Assembly: GCF_900452395.1 (NCBI RefSeq)
Contig: NZ_UGNV01000001.1
Coordinates: forward strand, 1,389,501 to 1,453,500
DNA: 64,000 nt
Source of the DNA: Legionella beliardensis
GTDB lineage: Bacteria > Pseudomonadota > Gammaproteobacteria > Legionellales > Legionellaceae
Direction: 5' to 3'
The notes below the pieces were generated by a model. That model had not been told where the DNA came from. It saw only the letters and a program-made list of their open reading frames with translations, and did not search any database. Shown piece by piece: positions 36,294 through 44,665 of the stretch (position 1 is its first letter; each line of letters opens with the position of its first letter). Position numbers and translations under genes: made by a program.

Positions 36294-37748
36294 ATGATAT
36301 TGCCTATAATTTTAGCAGGTGGTACTGGAAGTCGTCTTTGGCCCTTATCGAGAGAACTCTATCCCAAACAATTTTTAAAGCTTTTTGAAACACAAACTAT
36401 GTTGCAAATGACGCTAGCCCGTTTACAAGGCTTAGAGCATAAGCCACCAGTTATTATTTGTAATGAGGAACATCGCTTTCTTGTTGCCGAGCAATTAAGG
36501 CAGGTAAATAGTGAGGGCTCAATTATTCTTGAGCCCTTTGGAAGAAATACTGCCCCAACGATTGCCATTGGCGCTTTATTAGCCTTAAAACAAGATGATG
36601 ATCCTGTTTTACTGACTCTTCCAGCTGATCATATGATTAGCGATATAGATAAATTTCATCAGGCAGTCAATGAAGCGTTAGTTTATGCTAACCAAGGTAA
36701 ATTAGTTGCTTTTGGGGTATCTCCAGATAAACCTGAAATAGGTTATGGTTATATTAAAGCTTCTAAAAATAACCAAGCAATGGCTATTGAGCAATTCATA
36801 GAAAAGCCTGATTTACAAACTGCGCAATCTTTTTTGCAAAGCGGAGATTACTATTGGAATAGTGGGATATTTATGTTCCGCGCTAGTGTTTATTTAAATG
36901 AGTTACAACAATATAGAAGCGACATTTATGCAAGTTGTGTAGAAGCAGTTAATCATGGGCATAAAAATAATGGGTATATTTATATTAGTAAAGAGCATTT
37001 TTTAGAATGCCCAAGTCAGTCAATAGATTATGCCGTAATGGAAAAAACTACTCACGGTGTTGTTGTTCCTTTAAATGCTAATTGGTCAGATGTAGGCTCG
37101 TGGTGTTCAATTTGGGACATTTCGCAAAAAGATTTACAAAATAATGTACAACTCGGGGGGGATGTTGTGCATTTTGATAGTTCTAATAATTTAGTCAATA
37201 GCGAAGATAAATTAGTCGTAACGATGGGGCTTAAGGACACCATCATCATTAATACTAAAGATGTCTTACTTGTGGCGACCAAAGATAATGTGCAAAAAAT
37301 TAAGCAGGTAGTTGAGGAGCTTAATAAAAAGGAGCGTAAAGAAGTTAAAATACACCGCGAAGTGCATCGACCATGGGGAAAATTTGATTCACTTGAGAAT
37401 GGGAAACGTTATCAAGTAAAACATCTAACCATCTTACCAGGTCAAAAGATTTCTACACAAATGCACCATCATCGCGCTGAGCACTGGATAATCGTCTCAG
37501 GCTCCGCTTTAATTACTAAAGGCGAAGATACTTTTTTATTAACTGAAAATGAATCCACCTATATTCCAGTAGGTAAAGTACATACTTTGGAAAATCCGGG
37601 AATTATTCCTCTGGAAGTGATTGAGGTGCAAACAGGGTCTTACTTAGGAGAAGATGATATCGTTCGCTTTGAAGACCGGTATGGACGTGATACTTCCGAA
37701 GATGATTCGCCAGAGCTCTTAGAGCCGCAAGATAATAACATTAAATAA
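36294..37748 (+). CDS. manC: Mannose-1-phosphate guanylyltransferase / mannose-6-phosphate isomerase
   Basis: Bifunctional enzyme for GDP-mannose, 484 aa, full length for the AlgA/ManC type II class. The N-terminal nucleotidyltransferase domain has ILAGGTGSRLWPLSRELYPK with the GTP loop and the Lys, LTLPADHMI, IEKPDLQTAQSFL and YYWNSGIFMFRA. The C-terminal cupin domain, about residues 345-470, is the isomerase: RPWGKFDSLENGKRYQVKHL and MHHHRAEHWIIVSGSA with metal-binding His residues. The start is the ATG at 36294 with AGGA six bases upstream (a TTG at 36291 is in frame). Its stop overlaps an ATG of the next gene, so it heads an operon with the ABC exporter genes. Confidence 0.95.
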   Translation: MILPIILAGGTGSRLWPLSRELYPKQFLKLFETQTMLQMTLARLQGLEHKPPVIICNEEHRFLVAEQLRQVNSEGSIILEPFGRNTAPTIAIGALLALKQDDDPVLLTLPADHMISDIDKFHQAVNEALVYANQGKLVAFGVSPDKPEIGYGYIKASKNNQAMAIEQFIEKPDLQTAQSFLQSGDYYWNSGIFMFRASVYLNELQQYRSDIYASCVEAVNHGHKNNGYIYISKEHFLECPSQSIDYAVMEKTTHGVVVPLNANWSDVGSWCSIWDISQKDLQNNVQLGGDVVHFDSSNNLVNSEDKLVVTMGLKDTIIINTKDVLLVATKDNVQKIKQVVEELNKKERKEVKIHREVHRPWGKFDSLENGKRYQVKHLTILPGQKISTQMHHHRAEHWIIVSGSALITKGEDTFLLTENESTYIPVGKVHTLENPGIIPLEVIEVQTGSYLGEDDIVRFEDRYGRDTSEDDSPELLEPQDNNIK

Positions 37749-37783
37749 TGTTATTTAATGTAAGCTTTAAAAGGGAAAATAAT

Positions 37784-38659
37784 ATGGCAAAGTCTGTACT
37801 TCAGGCAAAATATGATAGAAATTCACTTTTTTATTTAAAGCTATTGCTTTTGTTAGTGATTCTACAATTAGTTGCCTGCTCCCGTCCCTCTAAGCCTGTG
37901 ATATCAGGGTATGTGGAAGGCCAGTATATTTATATCTCTACCTTATCTGCAGGTACCTTAAAATCATTACAAGTTACGCCTGGCATGCAGATTAAAAAAA
38001 ATCAGGTGCTATTTACCTTAGAGCCGTTACTTACTGATGAAAATTTAACAATCGCGAAAGCTCGCGTTCAAGCTGCACTTATTGAAATAAAAAAGGCTGA
38101 AACACGCTACAAATTATTAGAAACTAATAAGAATAGAAATGCGCTTTTATTGAAAAAAGATATTATTTCTAAAGAAGTGTTTGAACAGAGTGTGATGGAA
38201 TATCAGCAAGCTTTGGAGGATAAGAATAATGCATTAGCAAATCTTACTTCATTTAAAGCAGAAGAGAAAAAGGCGCATTGGGAAATACAACAGAAAACAG
38301 TTAGCGCGCCTAAAGATGGTATTGTTTTCGATACCTACTATGCGGCTGGAGAAAATATACAAGCAGGTTCACCTATATTATCTTTACTTGAGCCAGCTCA
38401 AATTAAAATTGTATTTTTTGTTCCTGAAATATTATTAGGTAAGCTACGTATTAATCAGCCAATCAAGGTGCATTATGACGGCGCTCAAGCGCCCATCGAC
38501 GCTAAAATTACTTATATTTCACCTAAGGCTTCTTATAATCCGCCGATGATTTATAGTACTGAAGAAAGACAACGATTAGTGTTTCGTATTGAAGCGTCAC
38601 CTGTGTTAAAAACAAAAATAACAGCTCATCCAGGGCAACCTGTTTCTATTGATTTATGA
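37784..38659 (+). CDS. HlyD-family membrane fusion lipoprotein
   Basis: A 291-aa periplasmic adaptor linking an ABC exporter to an outer-membrane channel. The N-terminal signal ends in a lipobox LVAC, so the protein is probably a lipoprotein. Biotinyl-lipoyl halves surround a coiled-coil hairpin: VEGQYIYISTLSAGTLKSLQ and VTPGMQIKKNQVLFTLEP, the helices near 95-165, then KTVSAPKDGIVFDTYYAAGE. IKVHYDGAQAPIDAKITYIS is the beta-barrel domain. It resembles YbhG/YhiI. The frame begins at 37748, overlapping the manC stop; I prefer the ATG at 37784 with AAGGGAA upstream. The ABC ATPase gene follows after 13 bp. Confidence 0.9.
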   Translation: MAKSVLQAKYDRNSLFYLKLLLLLVILQLVACSRPSKPVISGYVEGQYIYISTLSAGTLKSLQVTPGMQIKKNQVLFTLEPLLTDENLTIAKARVQAALIEIKKAETRYKLLETNKNRNALLLKKDIISKEVFEQSVMEYQQALEDKNNALANLTSFKAEEKKAHWEIQQKTVSAPKDGIVFDTYYAAGENIQAGSPILSLLEPAQIKIVFFVPEILLGKLRINQPIKVHYDGAQAPIDAKITYISPKASYNPPMIYSTEERQRLVFRIEASPVLKTKITAHPGQPVSIDL

Positions 38660-38672
38660 ATTAGGACAATTA

Positions 38673-39584
38673 ATGGAAAAAACCAATTTAATTATTGATG
38701 CCAATAATTTATACAAAAGTTTTTCTAATGTTCCTACCATTAAAAATGTCAGCATTAAGGTTGAGTATGGTGAAATTTTCGGTTTTTTAGGGCCTAATGG
38801 CTCTGGAAAAACCACAATTATTAGAATGTTATGTGGCTTATTAACGCCAGACGCAGGTTCTGGCACCTTTATGAATTACGACATTCTTACCGAAATAAAT
38901 GCTATAAAAAAACACATAGGCTATGTCCCGCAGTTTTTTAGCTTATATAAACAATTAACAGTGTATCAAAATATTCTACTGACTGCAGAGTTATACAGTG
39001 TTCCGCATCGTTATGAACGTGTTGAGCAGGTGATACAACAATTAGGGCTATCTAGTGTGCGTAATCAATTGTCAGGAACGCTTTCAGGCGGCTGGAAGCA
39101 AAGATTAGCATTAGCAGCAGCAATTGTTCATGAACCGCTCCTCTTATTGTTAGATGAGCCTACTGCCAATGTGGATCCAGAGTCTAGCCAACGGTTTTGG
39201 CGCCTTATGCATCATTTATCCTCGGAAGGTATGACCATTTTACTAAGCTCGCATAATATGAATGAAGTACAGCACTGCAATCAAATTGCTTATATTTGCG
39301 AAGGGCAGGTAATTGTGCAGGGTAAGATAAATGAAATTATTAAGCATTTAAACCTTACAACCTGGGAAGTTCAGGGACCAAATATTATTAATTTAGCCAA
39401 AGAGCTTGAAGTGATTCCGGGCATTGAACAAATCAACGTTTATTTTAATAGACTCCATATCAGTGGGAAAGACTCGCATGCTCTCGCGCAGGCGATTAAT
39501 CCCTATATGAAAGACCCACAGCTAGTATGGACTAAAATTACGCCTGAGCTGGAAGACGCTTTTATTTGGTTAGCTAAATATTAA
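38673..39584 (+). CDS. ABC transporter ATP-binding protein
   Basis: A 303-aa ATPase of the DrrA/YbhF type that powers the ABC-2 permease next to it. Walker A is GPNGSGKTTIIRML near residue 40, the Q loop is VPQFFSLYKQLTV, the signature is LSGGWKQRLALA (WKQ in place of the common QQQ), Walker B is LLLLDEPTANVDP near 158, and the switch His is in LLSSHNMNEV. One ATPase unit is present, unlike YbhF, which has two. The start is the ATG at 38673 with AGGA six bases upstream, 13 bp after the adaptor gene's stop. The C-terminal 70 residues form the usual small accessory domain. Confidence 0.95.
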   Translation: MEKTNLIIDANNLYKSFSNVPTIKNVSIKVEYGEIFGFLGPNGSGKTTIIRMLCGLLTPDAGSGTFMNYDILTEINAIKKHIGYVPQFFSLYKQLTVYQNILLTAELYSVPHRYERVEQVIQQLGLSSVRNQLSGTLSGGWKQRLALAAAIVHEPLLLLLDEPTANVDPESSQRFWRLMHHLSSEGMTILLSSHNMNEVQHCNQIAYICEGQVIVQGKINEIIKHLNLTTWEVQGPNIINLAKELEVIPGIEQINVYFNRLHISGKDSHALAQAINPYMKDPQLVWTKITPELEDAFIWLAKY

Positions 39585-39695
39585 GTTGAGTCAAGTGCAT
39601 TAATAAGATAAATTAAATTAATCAGGAATTTAGTTACTATTGTTCTTAGCGCTGTAGAGCATTAATTTTATTAAAAATTAACCGTAAGAGTCTAA

Positions 39696-40835
39696 ATGTC
39701 TAAAATTAATAATATGGCGTTACGCTTTTTCGCAATTCAGAAAAAAGAATTCATTGTCATGATGCGCGAAAAAAGAACTTATTTTTTCCTCGTTTTAATT
39801 CCTTTAATTCAAGTCGTTTTATTTGGATTTATCATTAATAGTGACGCGAAAAACCTCCCTACGGTCGTAGTAACTCAAGATACATCCCCCTTTGTTAATA
39901 GCATTGTTCATTCGTTTATTAATTCAGGCTATTTTAAAATATTACCTTTTAGTGGTAATGCCAAAGAAGCAGAAAATTTGATGGCGGCAGGAAAGGTAAA
40001 ATTTATTATTTATATTCCTGAGCATTTTTCGCGAGATTTAGTCAATAATAAGCAACCCCATTTGTTATTAGAAGGTGATGCCAGTGATCCTATGGTCGTA
40101 GGTAATGCTTTTGCTGCTGCTAATATTATTGCAAGCGAGGCGCTTAACAGAGATGCTGTAGGGCATTTAAGTTATCTTGCTAGTAAAGAGCCAAGTTTTA
40201 TTATTGACAGGCATGCTAAATATAATCCTGCTGCCAAAGCACAATTCCATACGCTGCCGGGTTTACTGGCTTCTATCACTACCATCTCATTAACCATGTT
40301 AACGGCAATCTCCATTATTAGCGAGTATGAGGCAGGTAATATGGAAATGTTGTTAATCTCGCCTATTCACCCTTTGGAAGTCATTTTTGGTAAAATTTTC
40401 CCTAATCTTATATTAGGCTATATCTTATTTTATTTAATTTTAATTATTACCCGATGGTTATTCCATGTGCCATTTCATGGCAGCCTATTACTCCTGTCGA
40501 TAGTCGTTTTTCCTTTTTTTATCGCGAACTTAGGTATAGGAATAATAACGTCAGCCATATCAAAAACCCAATTTCAGGCAGCAAATATTGCCAGTACCTA
40601 TGCGCTACCGGCCATTTTATTTTCAGGGTTTATGTTTCCTTTTGCAGCCATGCCTTATTGGGCGCAGTGGTTAGGTAATTTACTACCGCCTACCTATTTT
40701 TTGCGAATTACCAGTAACATCATGTTAAAAGATGCTAATTTAAAAGCTATTTGGCCGGATTTTTGGCCTATTTTACTGTTTGCTTGCATTGTTATTGTTG
40801 TTGGTGATCGCTTGTATCGGCAAACGTTAGACTAG
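39696..40835 (+). CDS. ABC-2 type permease
   Basis: A 379-aa inner-membrane permease of the YbhR/YhhJ type. The first membrane segment is YFFLVLIPLIQVVLFGFII, followed by a large periplasmic loop of about 140 residues. Five more segments follow from residue about 190 (LPGLLASITTISLTMLTAIS; FPNLILGYILFYLILIIT). YEAGNMEMLLISPIHPLEVI is the signature loop of the family, and FSGFMFPFAAMPYWAQWLGN is the late helix pair. It should form a dimer driven by the preceding ATPase. It starts 111 bp after the ATPase gene. Its last 44 bases overlap the 3' end of the convergent glycosyltransferase gene. Confidence 0.92.
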   Translation: MSKINNMALRFFAIQKKEFIVMMREKRTYFFLVLIPLIQVVLFGFIINSDAKNLPTVVVTQDTSPFVNSIVHSFINSGYFKILPFSGNAKEAENLMAAGKVKFIIYIPEHFSRDLVNNKQPHLLLEGDASDPMVVGNAFAAANIIASEALNRDAVGHLSYLASKEPSFIIDRHAKYNPAAKAQFHTLPGLLASITTISLTMLTAISIISEYEAGNMEMLLISPIHPLEVIFGKIFPNLILGYILFYLILIITRWLFHVPFHGSLLLLSIVVFPFFIANLGIGIITSAISKTQFQAANIASTYALPAILFSGFMFPFAAMPYWAQWLGNLLPPTYFLRITSNIMLKDANLKAIWPDFWPILLFACIVIVVGDRLYRQTLD

Positions 40836-42027
40836 TCGTATTGTAGTTAGTAGGAGAGAAATATAGCCTTTCAAAGGCATTGAGTGTTTCACCCATACTG
40901 TGCTTTTTAGCTATTTCTAAGCTAGCTTTACCCATTGCCATTCGTTCTTCTTCTGAAAGCTGTACCATTTTACTGATTTTATCAGCTAACTCTGTACTGT
41001 CATCAGGGGAAAATAAATAGCCATTTTTGTTATCATTAATAAGATGTGGTAGGGCCATTGCATTTGCTAATATGACAGGCTTCGCTGCAGCCATGGCTTC
41101 TAATGTTGCAATTGATTGCAATTCTACTGTTCCTGGCATGCAAAATAAAGTGGCAGATAAATAGGCTTCTCGAAGCGTGTTTTCACTAACATGTCCTAAA
41201 AAATGGACCCTATCGGCGATATTTAATATTTTCGCTTCTTGTTCGAGCGTATGACGTATTAAACCGTCGCCAACAATGACTAAATTGATATTTAAATGAC
41301 TTGGAGTTTGGGCAATTGCTTTTATTAGGACGCTAATGCATTTATCGGGATCAAGGCGTCCTACGAAAAGAACAGTGGGGTATGGCGGTCTAGGTATCTC
41401 TTCATTGGGTAATACCTGGTACTGAGCTAGATCTATCCCATTTGAAATAGCAATCACTTCTTTCAAGGACGTGTTTGTTTGTAACGATTCAGCTGCCAAG
41501 GGCGATGGTGTTGTGACTACGTTTGCCTGGCTAAACACTTTGCCGATGTCACGCCAAGAATAATTGGCAATTTTATTTCTAAGCCATGAAGGAAGTGGTA
41601 AAAAAGGAGACAAGCATTCTGGAACAAAGTGATTAGTCGCAATTAAACGCAAATTTCGTTTTACAGCTTCTTTAATCGTAACTCGGCCAATGATGTAATG
41701 ACATTGTGCATGAACAACGTCTGGCTTAATTGAATCAAACAGAGCAGCGATGTCTTTTTTTATTTCCCATGGGAAACAAATCCGATATGTTTTATGGGTT
41801 GGTACGGCATGAGAGCGTAACCGATGCTCGGTGATATTTTCTGATTTTATTGTGTAGCTTTTACCTTTTTTATAGGATGGCGCTAGGACGTGTACTTCAT
41901 AATTTCTTGCACTCAATCCTTTAGCTAAACGATAGCTAAAGTGAGCAGAGCCATTAATATCAGGAAGATAAGTATCGGCCGCAATAATGATTTTTTTCTT
42001 ATTAATATTAATAGGTTCCTTAGCCAT
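40792..42027 (-). CDS. Glycosyltransferase family 4 (copy B)
   Basis: A 411-aa GT-B glycosyltransferase, paralogous to the gene at 35043-36212 over its whole length: AADTYLPDINGSAHFSYRLA, HAQCHYIIGRVTIKEAVKRN, VLFVGRLDPDKCISVLIKAI and FCMPGTVELQSIATLEAMAA. The C-terminal tail is longer and polar. The likely donor is GDP-mannose, given manC nearby, so copies A and B may add two sugars in sequence. It is co-transcribed with the alpha/beta hydrolase gene: its ATGGCTAA start overlaps the stop of that gene by eight bases. The 3' end overlaps the convergent permease gene by 44 bp. Confidence 0.9.
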   Translation of the reverse strand: MAKEPININKKKIIIAADTYLPDINGSAHFSYRLAKGLSARNYEVHVLAPSYKKGKSYTIKSENITEHRLRSHAVPTHKTYRICFPWEIKKDIAALFDSIKPDVVHAQCHYIIGRVTIKEAVKRNLRLIATNHFVPECLSPFLPLPSWLRNKIANYSWRDIGKVFSQANVVTTPSPLAAESLQTNTSLKEVIAISNGIDLAQYQVLPNEEIPRPPYPTVLFVGRLDPDKCISVLIKAIAQTPSHLNINLVIVGDGLIRHTLEQEAKILNIADRVHFLGHVSENTLREAYLSATLFCMPGTVELQSIATLEAMAAAKPVILANAMALPHLINDNKNGYLFSPDDSTELADKISKMVQLSEEERMAMGKASLEIAKKHSMGETLNAFERLYFSPTNYNTTSLTFADTSDHQQQ

Positions 42028-42904
42028 AATGAGTTGATTCCTCTAAAAAGTCCTTTATTTTCTTTGCTACAGCCTCAGGTGCTTCATAGTGTAAAAGATG
42101 GCCATAGCTGGGAATAATATGTAATTTAATATTAGGCGATAAATTAGCTAATTTTCTTTGTTTAGAAGGAGAAGAAATGTTATCTTTTTCAGCAGCAATA
42201 ATTAGACACGGGGTAGAAATATCTTTGGCGTATTGACTTACTGAATGGTTTTTAATCATTTGAAAGGTATGTAATATTGTCTTTTTTGAGGCGATATTAG
42301 TAAAGTGTTGATCATGCTGGCCATGTATCCATTTTTTTACTTTTTTGTTTTTGGTTTTAATCATGGCTTTACTCATGGCTTTGACGATGAATTTGCTTTG
42401 CAATAAATTCAAGCCTGAGCGCTCAGGTAAAATGCCTGCAAGCCAGTAATAAAATACTGTTAATTGTGCTATAGGGTTGTAACGAGGCAGAGTTTCTGCA
42501 AGTGGATTGACTAAAATAACTTGGTCAACAGGTAAACTTAACGCCAGCGCAGCTGAGACAATCAGTGTACCAAAAGAATGGCCAAAAATAATTACTTTAC
42601 CCTGATTATGGATGTGCAGAATAAATTGTTGTAGCCAGTGAGTATAAGCATGGTTATGATGTTCAACGAAGGGTTCCGATAAGCCAAAGCCAGGTAAGTC
42701 AGGGACTATAACTCGGTATTCATTAAGCGCTTCGGCAATTAATTCAAGGCCATGATGATCACCGCGGAACCCATGGATAAGCACCAGGGTTGTGTCGGCA
42801 TGAGGGTTACCATAAGTCCAATAATATGTTTTAGTTTGAAAGATAGTGACAGAATCTTTTTGGGGCAAAATAGACGAAGAAGACAGCATCTCTTTACAAC
42901 TCAC
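42020..42904 (-). CDS. Alpha/beta-fold hydrolase
   Basis: A 294-aa hydrolase. The oxyanion strand is LVLIHGFRGDHHGLELIAEA, and PDLPGFGLSEPF follows. The nucleophile elbow is FGHSFGTLIVSA, the acid is probably the Asp in AAEKDNISSPSKQ, and the catalytic His is in PSYGHLLHYEAPE. No signal peptide is seen. The family includes esterases, lipases and acyltransferases, and the sequence does not say which. Its place upstream of a glycosyltransferase and beside the acyl assembly line suggests a role in trimming or transferring an acyl group. The start is a GTG at 42904 with a weak ribosome-binding site; an ATG at 42889 is the alternative. Confidence 0.87.
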   Translation of the reverse strand: MSCKEMLSSSSILPQKDSVTIFQTKTYYWTYGNPHADTTLVLIHGFRGDHHGLELIAEALNEYRVIVPDLPGFGLSEPFVEHHNHAYTHWLQQFILHIHNQGKVIIFGHSFGTLIVSAALALSLPVDQVILVNPLAETLPRYNPIAQLTVFYYWLAGILPERSGLNLLQSKFIVKAMSKAMIKTKNKKVKKWIHGQHDQHFTNIASKKTILHTFQMIKNHSVSQYAKDISTPCLIIAAEKDNISSPSKQRKLANLSPNIKLHIIPSYGHLLHYEAPEAVAKKIKDFLEESTHYG

Positions 42905-43169
42905 ATATTTATAACAATAAGTATAACATTAGTACATTTTAAGTGTTATATGAAAAATTAATTAGCTAAATGATCAAATAAATTGGCGTTTTATAAAATA
43001 ATTTAATAAGTTAATTGCTAAAAATTAAGAGGTTAAAGGCAATAAATTCGATAAAAATCACAATTTTTTTATCCAAGTGTTTTTTAATGCTTAAAACGAT
43101 TTATAGGCCTATTAAAGGCTAAATTAAGCCTGACATTGCGATAAAAATGCTGTATCAAGGACGTTATAA

Positions 43170-44543
43170 ATGAAAAAGATTTCTTTACTTGTGCTTTATT
43201 TTTGCTTAACCAGTTCCAGTTGGGCAGTTAACTTATTGGAAGTATTTCAGGATGCTTTGGAAAATGATCCTCAATACCAAGAAGAGATGATCAAAACTCA
43301 AATCTCGCTCAATGATATAAGAATTAGTGCCTCTACCTTATTGCCTCATGTCGGTTTTACAGCACAACCATTGACTGATAATCAGACTAGCGAGGGCGCT
43401 ATTACTGCTAATGGGCTGCAGCCTGCTAATAATGTGTATCGAGTGATGGACATGAGATTGAGTGTCGCTCAACCCGTTTTTAATATGAGAAATTTTTTAC
43501 GTCTATCTGCTGCTAAATTATCTCACCAAGCTGCGTGTGCGCATTTAAATGCCGAGTTTCAAAATCTCATGTTAAAGGTTGTCAAAGCTTATTTTAACAC
43601 CTTGTTTTATGAGAATAATTTAATCTATTATGATCTACATAAAAGAACCATGGCAAAACAGCTGCGGCAAGTACAAGAAAGGCATCGATTAGGAAAAGCT
43701 AATGGCAGAGATGTAAGTAATGCTCAATCTGCATTGAGCGTTGCTGAATCTGATTACATTGATATGCAAATGCAATTAATGGATAGGCAGCAGGAATTAG
43801 CTCAAATCACTAATCATGATTATACCCATCTTAGTTTTTTAAATGATAGTTTTCCTTTGCTTTCTCCTCAACCCTCAAATCTTAAGGTGTGGATTGCCAT
43901 TGCTTTAAAGCAAAACTGGACGATTAAAACCAATCAATTGCTTGTGAGGGTCGCGAAAGAACGAGTTAAACAACAGTTTGCCGGCCATCTACCAGTCATT
44001 AATGCCTACATAGATTATGATAGTCAAAATTTTCATGCCAAAAAGGGAAGTTTAATTGTTGCTCAAGGTTCAAGTAGTCAGAAGAATATGGCTGCTTACT
44101 TAAACCTAACTGTGCCTATTTATTCGGGCGGCTTAATTACCGCAACAACGAAGAAATTTTATAATATGGCCAAAATGGATAGATTAAGGCTTGATTTTTC
44201 CCTACGTGAAACTGTTTTAATGGTTAAGCAAAACTACATGAGGATTTTAGCTGACCTACAGCGAATAAAAAATGACAAACAAGCCATCTTAAGTGCTAAA
44301 AAATTACTGCGCGCCTCTCAAGAGCAATATGAACTTGGTAGTGGAAATATAATGGATGTCATTCAACAACAAAATCAATTAATTCGTACACAAATAAATT
44401 ATAACCGCGATAAATATAACTATATCATCGAGTTGTTAAGTCTTAAAAAAGCAGCTGGGACCTTATCTATTGAGGATCTTAAGGTAGTAAATTGTTGGTT
44501 AAAAAATAACGCAAAGTATCAGATAATGCTTAAAAAACCTTGA
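43170..44543 (+). CDS. TolC-family outer-membrane efflux protein
   Basis: A 457-aa outer-membrane channel protein with a signal peptide (ISLLVLYFCLTSSSWA). Two tandem OEP halves are visible: NLLEVFQDALENDPQYQEEM and LPHVGFTAQP in the first; NWTIKTNQLLVRVAKERVKQ, GHLPVINAYIDY and TVPIYSGGLITATTKKFYNM in the second. YELGSGNIMDVIQQQNQLIR is the conserved near-C-terminal helix. It completes a tripartite exporter with the adaptor, ATPase and permease at 37784-40835, although it lies on a separate transcript beside the FAAL genes (122 bp upstream of the first). It is divergent from the hydrolase gene across 265 bp. Confidence 0.93.
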   Translation: MKKISLLVLYFCLTSSSWAVNLLEVFQDALENDPQYQEEMIKTQISLNDIRISASTLLPHVGFTAQPLTDNQTSEGAITANGLQPANNVYRVMDMRLSVAQPVFNMRNFLRLSAAKLSHQAACAHLNAEFQNLMLKVVKAYFNTLFYENNLIYYDLHKRTMAKQLRQVQERHRLGKANGRDVSNAQSALSVAESDYIDMQMQLMDRQQELAQITNHDYTHLSFLNDSFPLLSPQPSNLKVWIAIALKQNWTIKTNQLLVRVAKERVKQQFAGHLPVINAYIDYDSQNFHAKKGSLIVAQGSSSQKNMAAYLNLTVPIYSGGLITATTKKFYNMAKMDRLRLDFSLRETVLMVKQNYMRILADLQRIKNDKQAILSAKKLLRASQEQYELGSGNIMDVIQQQNQLIRTQINYNRDKYNYIIELLSLKKAAGTLSIEDLKVVNCWLKNNAKYQIMLKKP

Positions 44544-44665
44544 TTTAATACTAAAATAGGGAGTTTTTTTGATCTTAAATTAAATTTATTATTTAAATAA
44601 ATATCTTTCATTTTTACACAAAACTGATTTTAACTACTACACTGTTTTATAAGTGTGGAGGTTAG

